DNA of 64,000 nt, taken from the NCBI GenBank assembly GCA_032191425.1, contig CM063448.1:31968908-32032907 (forward strand), read 5' to 3'. The DNA comes from Lymantria dispar (Eukaryota; Arthropoda; Insecta; Lepidoptera; Erebidae). Under the pieces are notes generated by a model that saw only the letters and a program-made list of their open reading frames with translations, ran no database searches and was not told the origin of the DNA. The position numbers and the translations under genes are program-made. Within the stretch, counting starts at the first letter, position 1, and the number at the start of each line of letters is the position of its first letter. This document shows positions 10,679-22,600 of this stretch, one piece after another.

Positions 10679-13600
10679 TTAAGTCCTTAAATTATTCTTA
10701 GCCTTATCCAGAATTTCTTTCTTGATCTTCGGATAGTCAGGATGTATTTTCAATATATGTCGAGACACAATGATGCATTCCGGGTATTTTTTCAACTTGA
10801 GGTATGAATGTGCTAATTTATAACCCACAGCCAAATCACTTTTACCACCATGAGTCCACGCATTATTGTAATTATGTGCTGAACTTTTGTAATTTTGTTC
10901 TTTTTCAGCTAGATAGCCTGCAAAAAAAAATACAAATAAAGATAAGTGCATAGTTATTAAGACTGACTTGTCGTGGGTTCTATTTCCACTCAGGACAATC
11001 CTTTGTGCGATCCATAAATTATTGTTCTGATTCTAGGTATAACCTGTGTACGTTATTTATGTTTGTAAAATCCCCCGCAATACTGAGATTATTTCTTGAG
11101 TGGAGTTGTCTTTAAAAAGAGGTAAGTCATCAAGTAAAGGTTACTTGTGTGGTGACGGGTTATAAATGTCATATCATTATCGCGTCAAATATTTCTATGG
11201 GAGTCATAAAAACCGAGTGAGCTATAACCATGAGAATGGGCAGCAGAACTATCCTGGGCAGCGCAACTGGATTGCCAATCTGGCGTAGCGATTTAAAGTA
11301 TCCAACTTTGATATAAAATCAACACTGAAAGTAGATAAGACGCTGGACTGGATGTCTTTCAGAGTTATCATGGGATGATGATCTTGTATAAACAGGGGAA
11401 GCAATTGTTAATCGAAACCATTTACGTTAATACACTTGTGTATTTTTCATCAAAATCAGTTCAGCCATTTAATAGTTCAGTCTTATATACACGCACAGAA
11501 GAAATATATATACATAAAAATATTTATTACATTTATATCACTACCGAAAATATTAGTTATTCTTTACATAATATTATCTTTAAAAAAACTCCATAACAAC
11601 TTACCCAAATACTGATATGCCGTAGCGCATGAGCTATTATGATTCAAGACTTTAGTTAGGAGCTCTTTGGCAGCGTCCACTCTTCCAGAACTTATTTGTC
11701 CATCAGCAACCTCCAGCCAACATCTGAGTGGAAAGATATTGTAAATAAGTTAATGACTAACCATTTCGTCTAATATAACAAACTAAGAATATCACAAAAG
11801 ATATAAGGATTCAATAAAAGATATAAGGTAAAAGAAAGAGTGTCTTTTCTTGCCCGTGGGTTTCGCAAGAAAACCGAAAGATTTGGTATACAGAGAACAT
11901 TTATGCATTGAGAGGAAATGGGTCGAGTCTCCTCTTCAGTTAGAGAATTTGACCTAATATATACATATAAAACTCAAAATAAAACCCTATACTAACCTGT
12001 GTGATTAGCAAATCAGACAGGTTAGTATGGGGTTTTATTTTGAGTTTTACTGCATAGATATTATATAATTACTTATGTTCCTTAGTCATTTTTACAGTTA
12101 CCCCACAGGAAATCCCTTTCCTGGAATAGTGAGAATTGTACTGTTACTCTGTCAGCAGATGGATATAAGTGGCTAGAGTGCCTATATCTATGGCAATTTT
12201 ATGGATACGGATCCATAAAATTGCCATAGACATAGGCACTCTATTTCAGAAAATGTATGGATACCTTGGAATATATTCCATTGTCTAAATCTACATGAAC
12301 GAAAGCCAAGCTACAAGCCTTTGCTAGTTCCTAAATTTTATTATTCCACGCGATAGTCGAAACTTGTAAAATGATCACTCTTACCTTTCTAATCCATCGG
12401 CATTCTCAGGACTCCAAGGAATTGACGATACCGTTCTTTTTAATATATTTTTAGCACGAGTTGGTTGTTTAACAATGTTATAACTGAAAGAGAATAATGT
12501 ATGTTATTAAATAATTTATCACTATCGGAACTAATAGTCATCATCATGACATACGTCCCACCACTGGGCTTATCCCGAGTCGGCTCTCCTCCATAATGGG
12601 AGGAAAATTGACCTACTATACCCTGCTGGTCAGACATGTTGGTATAGGGTTTTATTGCCAGTTTTTCTTCTCTTGCATAAATGTCATCTGCCATAATAGG
12701 TTAGACGTCTTTAACGACATCCACGGGCAAGACAGGGGTGTTGAGGTGTATTCTTACTCCACCACCAAACGGAATAACTAATATTATACATTTCTTTTTA
12801 GGCCAAAACCCTGGATTAAGGAAATAATTCTTGTATTGCGAGGAAGTTTACAAACATGCAAAATTACAGTTAGACTGTGGATGAGACAATTTGTGGATTG
12901 CGTAAAATATTGTCCTATGTGAGAATCAAACCCGCGACACCTGCCACGATAGCTCAGTAACTACTAGACCATCTGTGCAGTTCGTTACGCTGTCAGACCT
13001 TAATTGTTCAACCGATGGTCTTGAAATTTCGTAAGAAACACCTTAGGAATACAAAGGAGACTATAGGATGCATTTTGTCTTAAAAATAGTACTGACCCCT
13101 ATGGATAGATTAATTAATAGAGTTATTGGTAATAATCTACATTAGCATAGGCTATATTTTATCCCGGTATTCACATGGGAACGGGAACTTTACGGGTAAG
13201 GCGACTGAAACCGAAGCGAGGGTGGGTTTCTAGTAATACTATAAATGTATTCCTAATACGTATATCGTGCCACTACTGCGATACTCCTGCTTGCTATGGG
13301 AGATAATTTCTTACTCTGTCACCACAAGCAAAATATGATGTACTGATGATAACAAATCATATGATAAACTACTTACGCATTAGCAATAGCCAGTATTAAA
13401 TAAGGATCGTCCTGGTATGTCTCCTCTGTAGCCAAAGACAATAGCTCCTGTAGGACGCGTTCCGCTTGCGGTTTTTGCTTAGGCGCCAGTTGAAGGAGAG
13501 CTTGTAAAGACTTGCGCTCCAGTGGATTAACTTCAACTAAAAGTTTTTCTGCCGTTCTCAGAGCTAATAGTCTTGTATCTCTGAAACAATTTATTTCATC

Positions 13601-16600
13601 CATAAGCTTGTAGACGTCAACTGTTGGGACATGCGCCGCCCTACGAAAATGCCACTCAGAAAGGTCCTGTGGCACTCGCATCTAACGGTGCCCTGTGACT
13701 TTCAAGATGTTTTCAGTCGGAATGGTGGAGGGTGTTTCTACGCTGAATATCCCGACTTGTGGTCGATTCATTTAGGTTATAATATTAAGACATCAATTTG
13801 ATAAAATATAGTTGTAATATTTTAATATCATAGTTTATTGTTTGTTTTAATTTATCCTTCATCTTTTTGTCAGCTCATATACATCCTACAGGTTTGGGTC
13901 TTCTCCACAATAGGGAAGGGAAGGGAATCTAACCTACTATATTTACACTATATAGTATAGTCAGTCGAATCGGCATAGGGTTTTGCGATTTTTTTCTTGC
14001 ATAATCATTTACCCTAGATGTCTTTTACAACACCCGCAGGCAAGAAAGTGGTGTTGATCTGTATTCTTGCTCTGTTCCCACAGCAAAAAAAATATTATGA
14101 TTTCAATTTTATAATCATAACTTATATTATCACTTAAAATATAGAATTATATGCTTGATTAGTAATTATAGCAGTACAACTTTGTACTATTATAATTGCT
14201 TTTAATTAAATATAGGTTTTTTTAATTCTATTAACTTTGTAAATTCTCGAATGGTAAGCGTGTAAAGATTTGCAATAGATGGCATAGTAAAACATCCTGT
14301 AAAGATGAGATGTGAAAGACAAATTAGTGGTCAGCGCTACAGGTTCTGTGGTGACGGTTGAGAATTGAGTGCCTTATAATCAAAGATTGAAGAGTTATCA
14401 GCATTATTCCGACCCAAGGATTCGTAAGGATCATATAATCATAAAATAGAATTCCTTTTTTTAATTCAGACAGCCTTATTGGTCTTGCTGGTTATTTTTA
14501 AAATGGCGAAACCAGGATGTATTATAGTGTTGATCTAGGGTTTTATTTACATTTTCTATGTCCTTTAGTCATTATTAATAATACCAACCGCAGAGGAAGA
14601 GATAGTGAATTGTATTCGTGATCCTTCAACTTACGAAAAAAATATTTGACTGTAAAACTGGAAAATCCTGAAAAATTGACAAAGTGTAGATCGAAAGGTC
14701 CTATATAATACTTACGTGTCGTCACCAGTGCTAAGGAATGTGTCCGCGAGTGTGTGGGGAGCGTGGTGGGCCAGACATATGAGTACCATACGCCGGGCAG
14801 CTCGAGCCCCCCATATACTGGACCGACGGGCCAAGTTTAATTGCCTCAATGCAGCATTAGCGCGCCCTGAGTATGCACTAGAAGCACCCATGCAGTACCA
14901 ATAACCTGTACATTATCATCATCGGTATTATCAGTCGCAAATTTACATAATAGGGTAGTGTCATATTTTAATACATAAACTGCACAGATGGCGTAGTGGA
15001 TAAGATACCTACCGTGCCAGTGTCATGGGTTCGAATCCCACGCAGGACAACACTTTGTGCGATCCAAAAATTGTTGTTCTGAGTCTGGATGTAATTTGTC
15101 TCCGTTAGGTATATGTTTGTTAAATCCCCCGCAATACAAGGATTACTTCTTTGGTGCGGGGTGTTGTCATTTAAAAAAAATTACAATTTTAATTAAAAAG
15201 TTAAGAGTTAGAGTATTAGCTTGGAATAAGGTATAAACGTTTGCAGATAGATGGCGCACATCTGCCATAAACACGACAAGTGATCATTTGACTGTCATAC
15301 GCTGGTTCAATGGGTAGAGCAGTTGGAGCGGATTTACAATGGGCGTAGTTTGGGAGTCCCGCGTGTGGCATTCATATTTCACTAGTAAACAAGTTTAGGT
15401 ATATAATTCCGAACTTCCAATGCGCTGATAAAGTTAGGATAACTTCGATGAACTTCGAATGGCATTACAATTTTAGGCAAATTTGTCGTGCGTAAAACAT
15501 GTAAAGATTAATTACCTGAGTCATCATGATCTCCTAATGCTTGCTTAGCAGCATCTAGAGCTTGCTCGACTTCACCAAGCTTTCCACGTCGCCATTGAAC
15601 CTCGATGAGTTGTGCAAGAGCTTCCCAACTCATAGGTTTAACTGACAGTATCTGATTTAAATGTCTTTGTGCTGCTTCTAAGTCTACCTAAAAAATAAAT
15701 TTTATTTTAAAGAGCTTAATAGTAACGAGATCAATATAATTAACAATTTGCTGTTATTCCAGTTAATTGGAGACGACGCAATATGTACTGTTATTCCATC
15801 GCATGTTGCAAAGGCAATAGTTTTATGACCAGCCTTCTTGACGTCAACCCTCTTTAGTAATGTAATTGTTGACCAATGTTGTAATTGCCGACAGATGGAG
15901 TGGTCTAAGTCTAAAATAGTAACATGATATGATAGAGTAATAGAACTAAGATGACTTTTGAAAATCATTTTATAGATTCTTTTAATAAGTGTAAAAATAT
16001 TTTTCTAAAATATTTTCCCTCCTCTCCCCTCTCTTGCCCGTGGGTGGCGTAAAAGACGACTAAGGTATAAGATACGCTATCTGCGTACCTATACAAGAGA
16101 AGAAAAACTCGACATAAAGCCCTATGCCAACATGTTTGATCAACGCGGCCACGGTAGAGGAGACCCGAGCTCAGAAGTGGGACTTATGTGGGCTATGATG
16201 ATGATGAAATCAAAATCACCAAATTTAATTAAACTAACTTTTCCTTATTGAATAAAAGGTTTCATATTATACATAGGAAACAAACAAAACTTGGTTTCCT
16301 GCTAATTTTTTAAGTTATTCTCAATGCAAGCTCGGTCATAGGAACTATATCCAGGCAAAGCTAAAAACTTGACGACTGAACAATTGTAATAATAAAATGT
16401 AAAATAAGAAATACAAAGTCCACTTAGAGGTTGTGATTTTTCTTAGTACCTTTCTAAAAGCGAGGTCAGCCATCATGACAGCAGCGGACTCATTGTTTGG
16501 ATCGGTATTTAATAAAACTGCACAAGTCTGCTCACATTTCTCAGGATTATTCATCTGGAAACGAAAACAGTCCTGATCAACTTCAACGCCTAGCAAACAT

Positions 16601-19600
16601 CACGCTTCACCACCAGCTCCTGGAGCGACGCAGACGGGTATACCTGCCTCTGATACCAAGTAATTTTGTCGTGTTATTTCGAGTGCCATAGGGCATCATT
16701 GGTCTAAAGACCTTGTTTGAACACGCTATTTTTAGATATCGCGCTATCTTTGATGGTTTAACAATGCATGTGCATTAAAGCTTACTCACGGATGGGTGCC
16801 GTAATACCCAGGGATCATCAGATAAATGGGAATCAACGGTGTCCTGGGAAACATATAACACCAAATATAATCCGAAGTCAACTGTCAAGTTGTATGGTAT
16901 CACTCCTCAATTGGGTGATGGACTTTTCGTGTGGTGACAGAGTAAGAATACAATTCACCACTCCCTATCTTGCCCGTGGATGTCGTAAAAGACGACTAAG
17001 GGATATAATATGCACATAACATCTGTGCAAGAAAAGGGAAACTCGAAATTAAATCCTATACCAACATGTCTGACCAGCATGGTATAGTAGGTCAAATTCC
17101 CTCCCATTGTGGAGGAGGCCCAAGCCCAACAGTGGGACGTATGTGGGCTGCGATGATGATGAGGATGATTGATGGATGGATGGGTGGATGGATAGACTAT
17201 ACTATTTACTTACATGAGCATACAATTTAGCTAACGCCAATAAAGTGTTAGGGTCTCTAGGAGAATGCACCAGAGCATCTGAATATAGATTGATAGCAAC
17301 AGTGGGCTCTCTTAGAGTCTTTGATTTGGCCAAAAAACAGAGAATGTTAGACAGCTGCTGCTTCTCCTCCTGAATATCTCCTCTTGAATCTATTTCTGTT
17401 CTTTTCACAACTGATGTTTGTAATTCTTTCGCTTCGCTCAATATGAGATTAACGTTAGCGTGAGTTGGATTTTTAAGTTCCCGACTCTTGGCTTGTGTTA
17501 GCAGAAATCTAACACGTCTTTTTAATGTATAGATGTCCTTATCTTTATTATACATTTGATTTAATTCTGAGGATATCATTGAGTCCACTTTTTCGTATTG
17601 TTTGAGCTGAAGATAAATAAATATGGTGAATAAAAATAAAACTATATTGCATGACGAAGGACAAATCTTTTTTTTTTATTGACGATCGTTCGTGGCTCTC
17701 CGTGTGGTGACGGAATGAGAATACAATTCACCACTCCCTATCTTGACCGTGGATGTTGTAAAAGACGACTAAGAGTAATAGTACGTATTTAACACCTATG
17801 CAAGAAAAGCAAAGCTCGAAACAAAACCCTATACCAACCTGTCTGATCAGTATGATATAGTAGGGTCAATTTCCCTCCAAATGGAGGAGGCTCGAGGCAA
17901 GCAGTGGGACATATGTGAGCTGAGATGATGATGATGTCCGTGGCTTGACTGAGAGGGCACATGGCTACAGTGGTACTGTAAATCTGAAGCACGAGCCTGA
18001 AGTGTTCGAAACATCGTTCAAGTAAAAATTAAATACAAGCACGAATAAATTCGTAAAAATAGTTATTTTCATAGCTTTACGGCTCATATACGTACCACTG
18101 CTGACCTCGAGTCGTCTCTTCGATGGGAGCGAAAATAAGCTACTAGAACAAGCTGATCGGGCCGGTTGGCATAGGGTTTTATTTCGAGATTTTCTTCCCT
18201 TCTATAGCTGTTATGCGCATATTGTAATCCCTTAGTCGTCTTTTACGACACACAAGGGCACGATAGGGTGTGGTGAATTGTATTCTTACTTCGTCACCCC
18301 ATGGAAAATATTTCTATGGTCAATAGAAGTATTTATTGTATTTCGTGGAGTTATTAAAGAGCTTAAAGTAGCGCTCTAAGTGTTTTTATAATTTCTAAAA
18401 TTTTCACGGTAATAATTACAAATATGGGACTTGTAATTATTAACATGAAAATAGCTTGAGTCTCCTCCATATTAGGAGGAAATTTGACCTACTATGCCAC
18501 GTTGCTCAGGCGTATTTCATTTCAAGTTTTCCTTCTCTTGCATAACTTTTATAGAAACACTAGCAACCCGTCCTCGCTTCGCTTCGGTTATAGTCGTTTT
18601 ACCCGCGTAGTTCCCGTTCCCGTGGGAATACCGGGATAAAATATAGCCTAGTTTACGCCCTGATATTATAGCTTTCCATTGGTGAAAGAATTTTTTAAAT
18701 CGGTTCAGCCGTTTTGAAGATTACCCGGAACAAACAGACAGACAGACGAAAATTTTTTATTCGCTATTTTGGCATAGGTGTAAATAACCGTGTGAGCATG
18801 AAAAAGCCTATTATTTTAACATTACAAACAGACACTCCAATTTTATTTATTGGTATAGATAACACAGTTATTGCATACATAATATAAAATATTCAGAAAA
18901 ACTCAATATGATAGTGAAAGCTATATCAAAATCTATTGCGTAGTTTAAAAGCGTGACAAAACATTTAAAACGCCTTGTTCAGCATTATATGTATATGGAT
19001 AAATACATATAAAAAAAAAACATTTAAAGGTTAACTTACTTTAATAAGCAATTCATAGTACTCAAATTGCAATTGGTCATCTTTTAAATTTTGTATCGCG
19101 TTTTCATAATGTTGGCACGCCTTGTCGTACTCGTGCATTTTTACGAACGCGTTACCAAGCTTTTTAATCAACTGAGCATCCTTAGGGTTGACATTTAAAG
19201 CTGCTTGGTATGATTCCGCTGCTTGAATAGGTTCTAAAAATAACAATTAATTTTAGTTTTATTTTTATTATTTATCCTAAATGACAAAATGATTGTTGGT
19301 ATAATATCAAAGTACAAAAGCGACGGATGAGTGTCCACTGCATATAGCACAGATTGTGTGCTGTGACTAGGGTTGCCACCATTTTTTTTGTTTGAATAAA
19401 GTATGTTAATGAATGAAGAAAAAATAAAATACTTTTGTGTCCAAATAATGCACGGTTTGCATTATTTTGATTTACAACATATTTACAATTATTTTTAGCA
19501 ACTGTTTATAAATAATTATCAATTTAAACAGCATGTTTGCTCTATATTTAACTTTACATATATTTATTTTATAGTAAATCAATAATTATTTTTTTAACAG

Positions 19601-22600
19601 ATTTAAAGATACTGTTTATCTTGAAAAAATCCTAGAGAAATTAATTCGGGCGAAATAACGTTTTTCGCGTACTTTATTATGCACAAAGTATAAAGTACAA
19701 TTACCAGAAATAACATACAATACTTTATAACAAAGTACGGATGGCAACCCTAGCTGTGACAAGAATGGATAAAATAAGCAATCAATGTCTTAGAATCAGA
19801 AGAATAACCCTTTCACAAAGCACATTCAAACCAAAAGTTTATAACTAGTGCGTGTTACCAGCGATGACATAGGGCACTGAAACCTCTAAATGTCGGCCAC
19901 ATAAAAAGGTTTGAAGTCGCTCAATATGCTATGGAGAGGGCTATGCTTGGTATTTGTCTACGTGATAAAGTTTGGAATATGGAAATCTATAGAGAAACGG
20001 GTGTAACTGATATAGCCCACAGAATTATCACGTTGAATTGGCAATGGGCAGGCCACATCGCTCCTGAAACCGACAACCGTTGGAGAAAAAGGTTCTTGAG
20101 TGGCGACCACGACGATCACTAGGTGAACTGATGACATTTTCAAAGTCACAGGGAACCGTTGAATACAGGTGGCACAGGACCGTTCCGAGTGGCATTCTTG
20201 TGGGGAAACCTATATCCAACAGTGGACGTCTATAGGCTGATGGAATGGAATTTCTTTCTTGTGGTGATGGAATAAGAATAAAATTCACCGGCCACATCCT
20301 TCCGTGGGAAAGATTACTAAGAAATTATAATATGTACCACATGGAAGGTCCAACAATATATTGGTGAAAACTAATAAACAGGTACAAATCACGCCCAGAC
20401 TAAGAACAATAATTTGTAGATCGCACTAATAATAATTGTCGAATACTTAGATAAATACGACTTTAAACTATCTATACCAATTCCGGGTTGAGAGCCCTCA
20501 GCGCTCACCCATAGTCCGCGTCAAGCTGTCAAGGCCATTTGCGGTCAACAGCTGTACACACACACTAAAAAAAAAATAACTACCAATAAATAAAATTGGA
20601 TTGTCTTTTTGTAATGTCAAAATAATGGACTATTTTCATGCTCACACGGTTATTTGCACTATACATATGCCTAAAATACACTTTATATTTTTTTTTCTGT
20701 CTGTTTGTTCCGGGTAATCTTCAAAACGGCTGGATCGATTTCAAAAATTCTTTCACCAATGGAAAGCTATAATATCAGGGAGCAACTTAGGCTATATTTT
20801 ATCCCAGTATTCCTACGAGAACGGGAACTACGTAGGAAAGACGACTGAAAGCGAAGCGAGAGCGGGTTGCTAGTCTATACCAATAAAGAAAATTGGAGTG
20901 TCTGTGTGTAATGTCAAAATAATAGGCTTTTTTCATGCTCACACGGTTATTTGGACGATACCTATGCCTAAAAATCACTTTATATTTCTTTTTGTCTGTC
21001 TGTTTGTTCCGGGTAATATTCAAAACGGCTGGACCGATTTCAAAAATTCTTTTACCAATGGAAAGCTATAATATCAGGGAGTAAACTAGGCTATATTTTA
21101 TCCCGGTATTCCCACGGGAACTATGTGGATAAGGCGACAGAAACCGAAGCGACGGCGGGTTGCTAGTATACTCGTATGTATAAATATAAAACTAACAATA
21201 GTTCCCGTTTTAGTGAATCCATAATGACCCATTTTATAGTCGTCACTAACCTAAATTACAGTGTAAACTCTTTATAATGTCACTCGATTTAACGACAAAC
21301 TCCTTAAAACATCGAAATAACTTGATTTTGGTTGGTTTGCCATATTATCCATACAATGATACACTCTATATAGCATCACGTTCACTCGAAATAACGACGA
21401 CAATACGGCATTATTTAGCATTGAGCAGTACTTTCTTAATTGCCAAAATTAGAAGAACTGCAGCTGTGTACGTTGTTTGCTTTGTTGTTTTGTTATTTTA
21501 TTATCTAGCACGTGTTTACCTCAACTGACCTACGAAACATTGTAAAAACTTCTCTTTTGTTTTTTGGGTGATAAACTTGCACATGTTTACTTCGGCCACT
21601 GGGCTGTCGTTAGGTTGTTAAACGTTATCTTAATCATAGCTATTTTTACGTTTGTAAGATTTAGACTATATTAGCAAATAAATATTAGAATAGTAAAATA
21701 ATATCTTTTTTTTTTCACTCCAATTAACGACAACTCTCTATAATGTCAAAAAATTCACAGTCCCTCGTTATATAGAGTTTACACTGTATTTCCTTTTAAG
21801 GGACTAATCTACAGCAGACATTCCCACCATTGTAACTTCTGTAATCTAAGATCAAGTCATAGTGGTAGGAGGACACTGTTGACAGCCGTCTGTCTACAAC
21901 CGCGGACCCGTCCGCCCGAGGTGGTACCACACTCGCAGAAAATCGACGTCCGAGTAGTAGCAATTTGTTACTGCGCTTCGTTCGGTGAGCGAGAGAGCCC
22001 GAAGCCCAACTTTCTGAGGGTGTTTGCATGTGGTGAGTTTTAGTAATGCCTTTAGTATCACCAAACCTCATTGCACGCATTCATATTCCCTTCACTTTCT
22101 TTACGGTAGGCAGAGGCCTAGCAAAGGTCCATGAGCGGCACCATCACTTACCATTAGGTGTACCGTTTGCCACTGTTTGCTATAAAAAAAAGAAAATAAG
22201 ATCAATAATGGTCTCCACAGTTTTCTTAAATATCCCTTATTTGGGGTTTTGTCTTATAAAAAAAAAACTCACCATGAATTGACATAAATGCATCGCCCAT
22301 CATAGTATGCGCATCACCCATTGGATTATTAGTCACAATCTCTTTAAAACAAGTGGTGAACATGGATCGGTCGTTCTTCTCTTTCAAATATATATGCGCC
22401 ATCTTGCTGTGAGCTTGGAAATAATATGGTTGTCCAGGTTTGATTTCATTCAGTAAATCTATGGCATTGTCTACGTCACCCTTTTTAAGAGCCAAGTCTG
22501 CTCTGGCGATCAAGAGACGACTCTCCTCTGATGTGTATGCGAATTCTTGTATTGCTTCCTTTAGAAATCAGGTATTAAATAAACTATATTAAATAAGCAG

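Noticed and set aside
14716..14904. 62-codon plus-strand frame
   Set aside because: Antisense of TTC21B exon 7, whose minus-strand reading (YWYCMGASSAYSGRANAALRQ) matches the family.
14990..15062. tRNA-like sequence with A and B boxes
   Set aside because: It is the head of SINE-C; other copies share the same non-tRNA body and it would not fold into a full cloverleaf with a paired acceptor stem.
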